The position numbers and the translations under genes were made by a program. Below the pieces are notes generated by a model. That model did no database searches, had not been told where the DNA came from, and worked only from the letters and a program-made list of their open reading frames with translations. Positions 49,451-63,290 of a DNA stretch of 64,000 nucleotides are shown in pieces; the stretch's first letter is position 1, and each line of letters opens with the position of its first letter. Location of the stretch: positions 12,664,531-12,728,530 of the forward strand of contig NC_091019.1 of NCBI RefSeq assembly GCF_041296385.1, written 5' to 3'. This stretch comes from Aphelocoma coerulescens. Taxonomy: Eukaryota; Chordata; Aves; Passeriformes; Corvidae.

Positions 49451-49925
49451 TCCGAAATACTTATTCTGCTTTTGCGTAGGCTTTCTCATATTAATTAATT
49501 ATGAGACTTAATTACACTTAATCTCACCACTCCAAACCAATTAGGGAAAATTGGGTAAAGTAAAGAAGCAGGGAAATCTGTCTTGGAGATAATCACTTAC
49601 ACTGAAAACAATTTCCACATAGGTATGTAAAAGGACTTTGCAAATGTTAACTTGCTCCCTCGAAGCAACAAGATGGATTTTTCTCTGATTTTTCTCTACT
49701 GTCCCTACACCAGTAATCTGAGCTGTGATCACTTCTCCCAGCTTCCTCTCTCAACTCTGCCCCAGAAACCAAATGCAAATCTCTGCTCCCTGACTTGTGC
49801 CTTAATCACATGATCACCTTCCTGCCCAGAAGCAGTAAAAAAAAAAAACTCCAGGCATGTTAAAATCACCAGACTAGAAGAGCTCTAATCCAGTGATTTC
49901 AAGGGTTAGTCAGAATTGGTATATG

Positions 49926-49980
49926 AGATAGATAGGTAGATATAGATAGACAGATAGACAAATAGAGATACATAGATAGA
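49926..49980 (+). repeat. (GATA)n imperfect microsatellite
   Basis: GATA/GACA tetramers with interruptions over about 55 bases. Confidence 0.9.
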
Positions 49981-51763
49981 TGTTGCAAACTATTTATAGC
50001 TTTCTATTTATTTTGAATCTACAGCAATTTTATTTACTGAAGTTTGTCCCACAAGAGAAATGGTAAATCCTCTAAAGCATCACTTTAAAAGTTTTTCTTA
50101 CATTGAAGCATCTGTGAACACCCTCTGCTGAAACATTAATTCACTCTTTCCCACAGCACTTAGCCACAGGGACTCACAACACATTTCAATGCCTTCAACA
50201 GCAGCAGCATTCCACAGGGAACCATTCTCCAATTTCCAAGTCATGGCTCTTACAAAGATGGACTAAGCCAAGGCAAACTGGCCTTTTTTATATTAATACC
50301 AACTGATCCTCCCATAAAATGTGCACATTTAAAATCAGAGGAGGAACAAGAGCTATTATCTTTTGCAGTTTGTCTAAAGAGGGCTATGAGTTCAAGTAAG
50401 TCTACTTGATTAAAACTGGGGAGAGATATTGAACTGACAAATACTAGATTTTTCCTTAATTTCTTTACTCTGTTTGCCAGTAAGGTCTTCTATAAAAGAC
50501 TTTGTGAATAAAGGTGTAAATGCAAGCGGAGGAGACTCCATTCATTTACGACTTTGACTTCTCTGGAGCCAAGATTTCACCCAGTCTTCACAGTTGTGAC
50601 ATTTTGTGCTCAGTCTGGCCTATTCCAGCAGAACATTCAGTCTGTGCTCGTAGCAATTATGCCTTGTTTGCATCACACCATGACACGCGTGCTACGAGAG
50701 TTTCACACGCCGCAGCGTACCACAGTTTATTTTAAATGCTCTCCAGTTCCCCAAGTGAGCCTCATGGCATGGCAGCAGGATTAAACACAATGGGATCTGG
50801 CAGGCTGCATTCACAGGACTGCGTTGTAAAAACAGGGAAAATAAACATTAGCATTTTGACCGTTCCTTGTAGTTTTTCTAAATATTCTTAAGTAAAACAG
50901 AAAATGCTTTGCTGAGCCTGAAAAACCAAAGGATTTGCAGATGCAGTCAAATTAGGCAGTTTTCAAATATACATTCTTCCTTACACAACGAAAGTTTCCC
51001 CCTTCTTTGCCCAGTGGTGCTTCCGTAAGGCCAGCAAAGAGCAGCTACAGTGTAAAACATTCAGAGACGACCTGGGCATTCAAAAGACTGAGATGTTCAA
51101 ACCCTCACCTGAATTCCCACACCTAATGACAGCTTTACCCTCTCCCAAGTACACTTCTACATCTCCTAAGGTAGATGCCACCTCTCTTCATTCAGGCATG
51201 GAGTGGGGGTGGCCAGGATCTCCCTCTGGAAGCCTTCAAAGGCACACAGCTCTCTCCTCTGAATACACTGATAATCAGAAACTTTCATGACTAAGACTGG
51301 CTTACCATGCACCAAAAATTTTGCAATAATTTCAGTACACAGTCCTCTCGTTTCGGCTCCCATCTTCCAAGCTTTGGAATGGACACTTTCCTTTACGCAA
51401 GATACAAATTGAATTGTTAAGACAAATATCAGCACAAAGTCTGTGTTAATGAGAATCGTGTCTCTTCCATGCTTTTAATACCAACCCCTGAGCTTAATTA
51501 TTATATTTAGTGTCTAGGGCAGCAACACTTCCTACTCAGCACCTGTCATGGGTCCAGCAATTAATTGCATACCATTGACCTTCACAGAACACCATGGAAA
51601 TTTTATTACTGTACAACTCAATTGCAGTCGTACAACACTGCCCCAGAACTATGTCTTATTACAAAAAAATCATGTGCTTACAAAAGGGATAGTTGAGCCA
51701 ACTGAACTATTTATAATCTGCGAGAATAAAAAACATTTCACAAGGTTTGCAACATACATACAC

Positions 51764-51780
51764 AAAAAAAAAAAAAAAAA
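51764..51780 (+). repeat. Poly-A tract
   Basis: Seventeen A after a short CATACATACACA stretch. Confidence 0.9.
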
Positions 51781-52134
51781 TTCGCAGCCTTAATACAAGA
51801 CAAATGTTACCAAGATTCACATTATAGACAAAAGTGGAATGGAAAATATTCCCCGAAGTCATAATGGCAGGGTTATGCAGTATGCTATTTAAAAGCTATT
51901 CACCAATGTCTTTTTCCTTTTAGTCAGAACTCTATGGTAGAAATTCAATTGAAGAAAGTCAATTAATCGAAATTGTGGTTCCACAACAGAGGGATTGGAT
52001 GTGTAAGATGAAGCAGCTGAAGGAAAGGACTACACTTGCACACCCGACTTGGTCCTAGGCCCAGGTCTGCCACTTTGGAGCTACCTCTCTGCCAGTTTGC
52101 TGTTTTGAGGGGGCTACATCCTGCTTATGTTCTG

Positions 52135-52235
52135 CTGCTGTGGCTTAACCCCAGCTGACAAATCCAAAACACAGCCCCGCACTGAATACGATAAAGAAAA
52201 TTAATTCTATCACAGCCCAGAGCAGCACATCCGCC
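52135..52235 (+). mobile_element. Degenerate avian LTR/ERV terminal fragment
   Basis: TGTGGCTTAACCCCAGCTGA, then GATAAAGAAAATTAATTCTA, then TCACAGCCCAGAGCAGCACA. This resembles the end of a bird endogenous retroviral LTR whose text contains GTGGTTTAACCCCAGCC and AATTAACTCTATCCCAGCC. Short, old and without coding content. Confidence 0.45.
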
Positions 52236-53878
52236 TTACTCCCTTCTTTTAACAAAATGCTGCCACTCAGCATATTTCTTCTAAGCTCAAGAGTCTCCTT
52301 GCTCCTTTCCAAGCCAAAGGGTTCCCAAAATTATTACATGACTACTCTACTTTCAAACTGGCATGCTAATGTAAGTCAGGGCAAGGAGACTTTCTCCCTG
52401 GTTTCAAGGGCTGTGCCCAGGATGAAATAACTCGTCACGCCCAGAATTCCAATGCCAGCTTTCAAGTTCCCAGGCTCAAGTGACCCAGCAGGACACAGCC
52501 ACAAACCTCCACACTCACACATCTGCACCTGCTGCAGACTCAGGGCGGGAAAGGGACAGTGCAGGAGGTGTCTTAGGCTTTGTGGAAGGCGTACACATGC
52601 ACCAAGGAGCACCAAGACCGGCTGCTTTGACTGTCCTTGTGCACTTCCAAGGCGTTACCCAAATTTCTTACAGAAGTGATCAATAGGCAGCAGGCTGGCA
52701 ACATGCCCATGCACATGGGGGGGTAAAATACCCATCCCCTAAAGTCAAAACCCAAAGAATAGTAAGAGATAACTGTGGAGCAAACTGGAGGTCACTACTT
52801 GATTTGCATCGCCCAAACACCTTACTTGATCTTCCAGAAGAAATGAAAAATGCTTCCCACCATGACAAATTCCTCACGTCTCAGGCAATGCATTTAATTT
52901 CACCAAAATGCAGTTACAGTTGGGTTTGCCACATCGATCCAGTTTCACATCTTTTTTGGTTAAAAATTTGTAATCTATACTGCCAATGACAGTAAGATTA
53001 CCTAGCAAACAAAGCTCATCAACAACAACACTTTGCTTTGAAGAATTGCCTGCACATGGAATGGGTGATGTCTGCAAGGCAATTCAGGGCTCTGTGATGG
53101 TTGAGATTTTGTTGTGAGGGTTGTTTTTCTTTTCCCTAAGAAGTTCATTAAAATTTTTCAGTTGATATAATAGATTCTTCCATCTCTTCAGTACAGCAGA
53201 GGAAATGAAGTGAAACTAGCTTCATTGTAATGGAAAAGTGATCTCATAATTTAATTCACTTTGCTCCCTAATCACAAATGCTCAGAGAGCACGAGCTAGG
53301 GAAGGAAGGTGTAAAGTGATGCTGCAGCGTAGCACCCACAATTAAAAATCTCCCTTCCTGAAGAAGTCTGGGTTACAAATCAGAATGAAGCACACATGTT
53401 ATTGAGATTACTGAAAAGCTGTGGGCAAGGTTATGATTCAGAGGCAACAACCCTGCTCTTCTGAAACTAAATTCAAAATACCCGTCGATTTTGCTGACAC
53501 CTTGGCTTAGATATTCTTGAGGCCTGATCACAGAGCACATTAATACACATATAAGTGCCTACAATGACTTGCTATACAGCCTGATGTGAAAAAGAAGTTA
53601 CAAAATGAATGCAAAGATGACAGACAAGCCTCCCCTCTCCCAGCCAGGAAAGCTTTTATTGCCACCTCTTCAATACTTTCACTTCTGCCAAAAGTCCCCT
53701 CTGCCCGCCTGGCCCCTCCAGCTGTCCAAAGTGTCTCCTCCAGACAGCACTGCTGAGCAGGCAGAGCATGGATTAAACAGTGTTACATGTTCTTTCTGTC
53801 ATTTTTGTTTTCAGTAATTTAGAAAATCACTTTTCTCATTGTGGATATTTTTAAATAGGGTAAGGGAGGTGTTACAGA

Positions 53879-53891
53879 AAAAAAAAAAAAT
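53879..53891 (+). repeat. Poly-A tract
   Basis: Thirteen A. Confidence 0.85.
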
Positions 53892-54179
53892 CTCCAAGAT
53901 CAGAATATATCAGAAACATGACAACACTTAACATGTCATTGTGACCATGAATATGTACAGAAACACACACACATACAATTAAAGTCAAGTATTTTGGAGG
54001 AGGTTTAAAAAAATAAAACATGCTCAACAGGAAGAGTCTGTTTAATGTAGGATTTAAGCGAGGCTCTCCCATTTGCATAGATCACTTACAGCAACAGCAA
54101 GTCATTAAATTCTCCCATAAAATCGTGCTATATTTTGTCAAAAGTGACACATTCCTTGCAGATCACAGTGCCTTTCTCA

Positions 54180-54260
54180 TGCTGTTAATAAGATAATCTG
54201 TTACATGAGGTTTACAAATCCATTTAAATTGATTTTAATTAATGAATCAATCACTAGCCA
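54180..54260. other. AT-rich block resembling a conserved noncoding element
   Basis: GCTGTTAATAAGATAATCTG followed by CATTTAAATTGATTTTAATT and AATGAATCAATCAC. Many homeodomain/PBX-like cores, no repeat, no ORF. Confidence 0.2.
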
Positions 54261-57200
54261 CTGATGACTTGGTCTACAGACAGCAAGCAATTCAAAGCCC
54301 CAGGCTTCTAATCCAAAACCAAATCCACATTAGAGCAACAGGACATCTCTCTGATTGATAGCAACACAAAGATGTTCAGTTCATACACATTTAGAGTGTA
54401 TGAACTTGATCAAAATGTATCTCCAGATCTTATGCATTACAATTCCCATATTCAGGACTGTTCAACTAGAAAAGCAATATTAAATAATTTACATTTCTTT
54501 GCAAGGGGAAAAAATTAAATCAAGCAGAACTATAACCTGTTCCTAAACTTTAGATGCTTATTCCACTTGAAGGTTTTTCCCTTTGTTCTTAAACAATCTG
54601 TTGTTTAACATTAATTAATAGAAAATTGCACTTCTTATGATCACAAACAGGAACAATGCTTTTTACATTTGCTTTGATGCCATGAAAAGCCACTGCTATT
54701 CTCCACTGCTCAAGTGCTTACATTTTCCCTTAAACAGAAAACAGGAAAGAAGCAAGATTTCTGTCCCAAAATCAGCAAGCAGAAGCAGCGGGAAGAGCAT
54801 CCTTGTTATTGTAGTAAGTTAATTATTATAATTATTGTTATTACAAGAAGTTAATTACAATGCAGTAAGTTAAATCCACAATGGGTGGTGTGATGCTGAA
54901 CACTGCAATCCCTGAAGCAGCAGCATCTGGCTCCCCGTGGCAGAGGGGACACACCTGAGTGAGGCTGCTTCTCCTGTGTGCACAACCAGCTGGTGCTCCA
55001 GCACAGCATCTGGGACTCAAGCACCTCTTGAACTAGCCCAGAGAAAGGAAGGAATGATGCATGCCTCCCCAGGATCCTCCTTCAGGGATGCAAGCATCTT
55101 CCAGAGGAAGAGCTGCTCCTTCTTCGAAGGTGACAGGGAAGGAAGGGTGAGACGGGCCAGCCTGCCTCCAAAACAGTCTCATGTTTATACGGCTACACGG
55201 TGCCAAGCCCAGGCAGCCCTGCTCACACGAGGCTCTGCACTGCACAGGCCTCACAGCACAGATCTCTGCGTGTCTGGGATGTGACTCTGCACTGACTCCT
55301 CAGCCTCACATAAAACCTTACCCTCAGAAGCAGAGCAGGAGGCACTTGGAGATCACTACAAACTTCCTGTACCAGAGAAGCTGGTGCTGAGAATTGCAGT
55401 CATGGAGCAGTTATGCTGGTTTTGATTTCTTTAAACACTGTCTGCACCTTTATGGTCCACTAGCATCCCTTTAAATATTTTAAGAGAAATCCTGATCCCT
55501 CAGATTCAACAAAGCAGCTTGCTTGGATGCTCATTGTCATTCCAAAAGTCCCAGCAACCCAGCTCAGCACAGCACCATTATGATAAAACACATGTAGTGG
55601 CCTCTCCCTGGAGCGATGCTACCAGCCCTGCTGTGGGGGAAAAGAGCAGTTGGCATCAGCTGTAGGAAAAGTGCTGTGAAAACAGTGCTGACACAAACCT
55701 GACAGCCTCTGCCTCTCCCCTAAGGGCAACCTCACAAACAGCCCCTCCAAGGCTCCAATGTCATTGCCTGAGCAAGGCATTGACCCTCTCCAGGTCTTTC
55801 CCATGGACATGGAGTTGCACAGAGAGTGGGAAGAGGTGGCAAAAGTCTCTGTTATGGGTACTAGTCTCCACATGAAAGGGATCCCAGCACCCAGCTGCCT
55901 TCAAGGTGGTCTGTGTTCCCTCGTTTCTGCCCCAGTCCAATCCTCTTCTGTCGTGCTGGACAAGCACCTGACCCCAGCATGGACAGCAGCATGGGATCAG
56001 CTGTGCCAGCCCTTTGGCTCTAGAACCCTCTAAGCACCCACCATCACACCGAGGTCAACTCACCAGCACGGAACGGCACCAGCTAGGAGAGGACCCAACT
56101 TTTAGCTTGCTTTATTAAAGCAATTTCACATGTTGTCTGATACAAAAGAAGGTGCTGCCTAATGTGCAGTAACCATTCTGCCTGCTTAAATGAAGAGCTC
56201 TGTATTTGTTTTAATCAATACTACCTACAGAGTTTAACTAACCCTGTCAAAATTAGACTCGCCTTTTTTTAATGCAATATCTACTAATTTATCTCCCAAT
56301 ACTCTTGCTCTTCATGGTTTGTTAAAAACAAAGATGTTTTGGAGGAAAGAATAAAAAGAATAATTCAAGAAGGTGGGTTTGGCTTTTATGTGCTGCTAAT
56401 TAATTAGAGAGTTAAATTAACCAAATAATAAGTACAAGATACCAAACTATCTTTCATAATATTTAAGAAAAGCATAAAGAGTTGAACAGTTTCCAGGTGT
56501 AAACACATTAAGATCAACATTGTACCAAGCCTGAATCTGGCCCCATTAGCTCAAAAAGGTAAATAGTGCATCCCCTTGCACAGATGTCAGAGCATACAGG
56601 CACTCCAAGTTTAAAGGACAGATTCTGCAGCCAACAATGCTCCACTGACATAGAGACAATCAATGTGTCCTTGATTATGAGGAGGCAAACAGTTTTCACT
56701 GCAAAAAATGGAGACTGAAAAACAAATCATGTGTTTTTATTTTATAAGTTCCAAGTTTGGGTTGGGTTTTTTTCAAGCCCTTTTGGAGCACTGAAACAGA
56801 ACAAAAATAGTTTGTTGCACAAGCATAAAACAAAGTAACTGCTAAATAAACATTTTAAATTTACTCCTATGTGTTCAGTTCTCACTCCCATTAGCCTTCA
56901 GGAGTTGGATGATTTCACTAAAATATCTTCCTGTTTTCTGGAAAACTGATTATATGGGTTTTGTCCAAGAATTGTGCCATAATGTGTTCCCTTTATTTCA
57001 CATGCTGAATATCACTGCTGGAAAACGTACTGCAGCACAGAACGTAGTATATGCCAATGCATCCTGACATTCAAATCAAGACCACAAATTATAAACAGTT
57101 TCAGCAAATTGACTGGAGTGCCTTTGTTCCTCAGACATACATCTTCCTATTGCTTACAAAAGCAGCATATACTAACCACGAACGCTGCTATAGCCAGTAC

Positions 57201-58377
57201 TGGGAAAGGAAGTTATTGAAGCCTGGATTTCCTGCTTTCAGCCCAAGCCAAGAACTGTGAGGCTTGTAGTGGTTTCAGGAACTGACTCATCTAATGATTC
57301 ATGGATAAGATACTGGTTTTAATATATTTCTGATCATAAGACTCAAACTTCAAAACCAGTGATGCTTAATTTTTATTTTAAAGTAAAAAAAAAACCAACA
57401 AAAAAGTACATAAATCAAGAAAACGAATATTGTCATGGGACAAGCAGGCTAATAATTATAAATGTGTTTTACAGTGAACTCTGTTTAAATAAAAAAAAAA
57501 ATGGTGTGTTAAATGTCCTGGAAATTCATTTCAAGAGAATGTTGACATTGAATTAAAAATCCACTGTCAAAAACTCGAGTACTTTCGTTGCAGTCCTGAT
57601 ACAGCTGAAATTGGAGGAGAGCAGCTGGGACATCAGTGCATTTTTAGATGCACCCTTAGGTATAGGTATGACTGCTTCACCCTAATCCATGAATCCTAGA
57701 GCTACCATTGTTAACACACCTGGTTTCTGTAGCTGCATACAGAAAGGATCATCAAAGACTGGCTGGTAGCAAACACTGGGGCGTTTGAAACAACAGGAAA
57801 GTTTTGTCTCAGGAGTGACTGAAACTGCAGTGGTCAATCCTAAAGCAATGACTAACACTGATTTCAAGTGCTCACACACACACCTGCATTTTGTGCTCAT
57901 TCAGAATTCAAGCCCAGCCATCTTTATGCATTTAGTTCTTCCAGAGGGAAGCAGCCTTCCAGAGCATCCAAATGCTTTTTGCCCACAACACAAATCTCAT
58001 CAGTATGCTGTAACTTGAACTGCCAGGCTCTTGCACCTAAAAAATAGCTGGTGATGGAAGCTGAGTTCTGCCAGGCTCATGTATGGAAAAGTACTGGTTT
58101 ACTTTTTAATTTCTGAACTGCAAGCTGCAGCCACTCACACTCTCAGTGCAGCCTGGTGGGGACGGAGGGGGACGTTAGCATTTCTGTATTTCACCCTGCA
58201 CACAACTAGCACAAGGAAAAAAAAAAAAGAAAACAAAATGCATCTTGCTTGGAGGAAAAGGAAAAAGAAAAGCAAAGAAAAAACCAGCAGTTAAAACACT
58301 TGACAAGAAAAGGCCAAAGTGCACTCCGTGGCTGGCAGTCATTTTATGGCTATAGTCCTACAGCAGATTTACTTAGA

Positions 58378-58385
58378 TGACGTCA
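58378..58385. promoter_or_regulatory. Full CRE palindrome TGACGTCA
   Basis: Second perfect CRE in the window, flanked by ACTTAGA and GTGGCTCC. Occupancy unknown. Confidence 0.3.
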
Positions 58386-61300
58386 GTGGCTCCAATCCAG
58401 CTTTTCTTTGGTAGCATTTACCACTTGCCTCTTGAAGCCTCCACTATGCTACAGAGCAGTAGACCATAATCAAAATTCCCTTTGTGAAATAGAGTTTACC
58501 TCAGGGCACAGAGGCATTGCAAGCTGAATTGCAGGCTCTTCACCCTGTACTGCATGCCCAGAAATAAATAACCTACAATACTGTACTCTCCTTAATACAG
58601 AAGAACCATTAAAAGCAGCCTGCTACCTAAAAAAGGGTTCTTTAATTTGTTTCCAAAATCTCAGAAGCCAGAATATTAGTTAATTTTCCAAGCAACCAAG
58701 AACTACAATAATTCTACTACCCTTTGGACTTCTTCATATTGCTTTTAGAGATTTTGGATGATAAAGTTATTTATGGGTCACTGTTTTACCAGCAAAAATT
58801 ATTACTAATGCTAGAGGCTAAAGTGAATCTGTATAGGAAGCTGCATATTTAAAACTGTCTTTCAAATGTGCCCCTTCAACTGCTTATCTACAGCTGCTCA
58901 GTAAGCATATAGTAAATATGCCAAGAAGCAGAGCAAGAAATTACTGTGCATAAGTGATGGTCAATTTAATGAGCAAAATGCACATTATTTGGAGCTGTGG
59001 GTTTCCTATCACAAAGCAGTGGCTGAAACCAACGGAACACCAGTAAAGCCAAGTCAAGGAGATACCAAATAAAGTGAAACTTCACAGGCTTTGAAGTTTA
59101 ACCAAAATAACCCCCACAACCATAAGAAATACGTATCTTATAGTACTAAACAAACATAGATTTGTTAGGTTTTAATGGACCCATCAATCCAAAGACAGCC
59201 ATACTCATTATGAGTGGTAACTAGATACATTAGTGAACTGAAAATTGCCTCTCACAGTCAAGCACTCAGAAATAACTCACAGGGAAGATACACACGTGCC
59301 TCAGAGAGCTTAAAGTCTCAATACCCTTCCTCTCCCAGGGTCTTTGCTTACCTTGCCCCTAATCACACCAGAATGAGAGATCACAGGTCTAGTCTGCAAT
59401 GGGCCAGAGGCCAAAAAATGCTACTGTCACCCAACTGCATGAATCACATCATGGACCTGAAGTCTAAATCTGAATTCAAAACAGATTTAAAATGTGGGGC
59501 AACCCCCAAACCAGCTGTAAGTGGACAGACACACACATTTCATGTCTCTGCAGAGAAACCAGAAGCCCTTTAGCAGCCTTAGATGCCAAGGGCAGGAAGC
59601 CCTTCTCATTTTCTGGAGGTGCCAATGTCAGCTCAGGCAGAGCAGCAAGGTGGGAGCATCACTTCACTGCCCATCCAGTTGGCTCCTGGGTGCTGTGTCA
59701 GCTCCTGCCTCTTTCCAGGCAGTTCATCTGGGTGAACTTCAGTGAAATGGCAAAGAATGGCCACTGTTCAGACTGTCCATATTTCTCTGTTCCAAATGGA
59801 CAGGAGAAAAATTTACTTCTCTTTGACTTCTTTCCGTTGCTAAAAAAAGTGGTGTCAGCAAACAGATTCAGAAGATGATTGTAAATTTCTTTGAGAGAGA
59901 ATCTACTCCTTTTCTTGGTCATTAAGGATCTGGACATGAAAGGCACGACAAGAACAAGTGGCCCTTTCTTTTCAATACCCAGGGTCAGGAAGGACTGGAA
60001 GCAGCAGAAACTGCGATGGGCAAAGGGACCCCACGGTGACACCATGTCCGTGAGCAGCGGCACAGGAGGCGGGATAAGGAGGACCTGCCAAGAGGGATTG
60101 CAAAAGGAGGGAAACAAAAAAATCACAGCCATCCAAAGGCAGGAGAGCTTAACCAAGTGCTGCCCAAGAGCAAGTATGTGTATTCCCAGGGAAAAGGAGG
60201 GTCCTGGCAACCAGGGAGAGCTGTGGTGCCCTGCAAGGAACAGCGAGACTGAGCCTGTAGGGCAGGGGACAGAGGAATGTGCTGCAAGGTCAGAGAGCAG
60301 CACAGATCCAACCCTAAGGACACCACGGAGGCATTGAATGGAACACTGTAGTTATGGCTGGAAACTTCTCCTGCAGCAAAATAATGACTCCCAAAGAAAG
60401 GCAGGGGTAGGGGGAAGATGAAGGAACTTCCATTGAATCTTCCAGTCTTCTCCAAGGCTTTCAGTTGATCGTGGAAAAAGCAGGAAAAAAAGAAAATCTT
60501 CAAAGATCAGCTGACAGCAGATGTAGGGACATGACTGGTTTTAAAGGTTAATTTTTTTGAAAGAATGAAGGTAAAACCAGGGATGTGGAAAATGAAACTG
60601 TTTACAGAGTTTTGACTTTTTATTTTAAACTGTAAACCAGCTTCAGGACAAAAAATAAAATGTATGTACTCATAGTGGTGATAGATTAAGTGTGAATAAA
60701 ATTTCCTTTCTCCCATTAATTCTTGTCCCACGTCACCATATTTTTTTAAATTGAGATACACATAACAAAAGCTTTAATCCCCTAAACCTCTATGAATTTA
60801 CCTTTTCTTCCAAAGTCTGTTCTGACATTTTCTCCCTTCGAAACCAAAATGTCACTCCTGAATTATAATCTCCCAACAGAAATACAACCACGTAAAAAAA
60901 ACCCAAAAACCAAACAAACCATGCCAGCTAATTCCAAAAATAAGCACCACTGTTCACAGCACCATGAGGTGAATGAATGGTGAGAGATTCCACCAAGGGA
61001 ATAATTGTGATCTCTATAATGTTAAGGAATAATTTGGCACCAAAAATACCCAAGGCCATACTGGTTGGCGATTCAAACACGAAGCATATCAAAACACTAC
61101 TGATAAGCTAAATTAACAGATAGCTTATCTGAAGCATATACTGGCCATATGGTGCCACAACTTCTGTTGCCTGTTGCTGGCATAACAATAGGCTACTGCA
61201 GTCTTAGACTGGAAGCACTATTTGACAAACTGTCAACAGCATTTTTATTTTTTTTGCAGAGCTCTAGGGCAATGGCACACTCGCCTATTTGCATTTTTTT

Positions 61301-61600
61301 TTAAACAGGTGAACAAAGAGTAAACCAGATGTCGACTTTAGAAATCGAGCTGTCTGGATCAGGAGATTTAACAGAGGCAGGCATACTGCTACAGCTCAAA
61401 TCTAGACAATGAGCTTTTCTAAAAACACTCTGGCCTAGGGGAGTGGCTATTTAAAACACTTGGCTTCTTTTATTTCAGCACTATGGAAGTGAATTCTACT
61501 CTTAAGTGCCAGCTCAAATGAAGTCATTTTGTTTCACTGGGGCTTTCTTTGCATTTCAGAAATGTAGCATGTACTGTAGTAACGGAAAAGACAAAAAAAT

Positions 61601-61612
61601 GGGGGGGGGGGG
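61601..61612 (+). repeat. G12 homopolymer
   Basis: Twelve consecutive G preceded by an A run, in otherwise AT-rich sequence. Confidence 0.9.
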
Positions 61613-61712
61613 AGTGTGTGATGTGGAAACCAGCAATTTGATCACATACAAAAAAAAAATCTTTGAAAGGACAATTCAAGTGCAAGTTACATGAAATTTA
61701 CTTTTCTCTCTT

Positions 61713-61790
61713 AGGAAAAAAAAAAAAAAACAAAACCAAACAACACAACCAAAACAAAACTACCAACAAAAAATAAAACCCAAACCACTT
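61713..61790 (+). repeat. Poly-A and A/C-rich low-complexity tract
   Basis: About 17 A, then AACC/AAAC-rich sequence. Confidence 0.8.
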
Positions 61791-63059
61791 CTGAGTGCTT
61801 TAGAAAGACCTGATATTTACAACCCCCTCAAGCTCCACAAAGACAAGGGAAACGGACCAGTAAGGACCATTTGCAAAGGGACTTGAATATGTTACAGAAA
61901 CACGTTCAGTTAATACCAAAAGTATAATGAAAGTTGTCTTCCTGCTTTATTTTAAAAAATTAAATCTTACTACTTGAGGACAAAAAAAATCTTTTCATAA
62001 CAACACAGCGATCTACTCAATCACTTTAAAAATTGACAAAATAAAATCTACTGTCAATCAATATAGAGTAGATCTGTCTATGAGATTCAATTATGAAAAT
62101 GTGCTTTTAGCTGTGTTCCGTAGGAGTGCGAAAGACATAATGAGAAAAAGAGATAACTTTCTGTTCTAATAATCTGTTCTGCTTTGATAGGCAGTTATGG
62201 GAACATATTTATTTTCTGACTTATACCCAGCTAAGTATGTAGCATTTTTAGACTATCTTTTCAAATTGTTCTTGAACATTCTCAGTTAAAAAAAAACCAA
62301 CTCCTTTCATGTTAAGTTGAGATTGCACTTGAACTCTTTCCAAAAGCCAGAGCTGTACTGAATTATGATAATTAGAAAGCTGTGCGCATAAAAGGCAGCA
62401 TAGTTGATGCATTTAAAAAAGTTCATGCCAGAGAATATAAGTTCAATATGTTCTCACATAATTAACATTTCCCATCATTAGCAGCAGTTTTCAGTTCATG
62501 TATCTGTAAAAACAACAGCACTCGTCATTGTTTTAGATTCCCAGTCAATAGCATTTTAATAGTTTTACACATAATCCTAAACTTTCCTTCCCTTCCCCCT
62601 CCCCGCACATGGAGATTTCACATTCTACCTCCTGACCTGCTAGCAAATAAACTTGGATTCTGTGCTCATGTGCTCTGCCACACAGACTGACTCCAACCCG
62701 ACACTTTAGGGAACACCTAACAAGGGCTAGAAACCCAAGAAGGCCCTTGCAAAGGTCCAGCAGGATGCAGGGGGAATAATCACGTTGTTCCAGTAAACAG
62801 TGAGGAGAAGACAAAGAACAAGAAGTTGTAGGTGATACCTTCAACTGGACAGGAGCCAAACTAAAACAGGCTGCCTCTGAGAAAGCAGGCACAGGCTGGA
62901 GGAAGCAGGAAATGGGGTCACAGCCCTGCACCAACCGGGCAAGTGTCTGCAAACCCTTCACACCCTCTGCGGATTTCCACCGCGTTCTGGACGTATGTAC
63001 AAAAATTCATCGAACAAATGAGGGCATGAAGCACATGATGGGTTACTCTTTGAGACTTC

Positions 63060-63290
63060 CTGGGTAGAATATCTCCAATTAGTTGTTAGGAGCTGGATTT
63101 TGACTTCAATTCCTGTATTTTGAAATTAATTTAATGCTGGTGGAACATTAATAACCTGATCCAGTATAAAAGTTGCTGAATCTGCATCAACACAGACGGA
63201 AATTTTGGCTTTACCAATAGCAAGATAAAACTCACAGTGACTGCAGTGGGATCAGGATTTCATACAAAAATGAGAGGTTTGTTGTATTAA
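63060..63290. repeat. Possible ancient fold-back repeat
   Basis: GGAGCTGGATTTTGACTTCA near the left and GACTGCAGTGGGATCAGGAT near the right resemble the ends of old sauropsid palindromic repeats (TTGACTTCAGTGGG and GATCAGG text). The interior is too diverged to align by eye. Confidence 0.25.

Noticed and set aside
59492..60337. ORFs of 128, 148 and 201 codons on both strands
   Set aside because: They overlap one another on opposite strands and share no known motif. I could not rule out an old repeat, but a gene is not supported.
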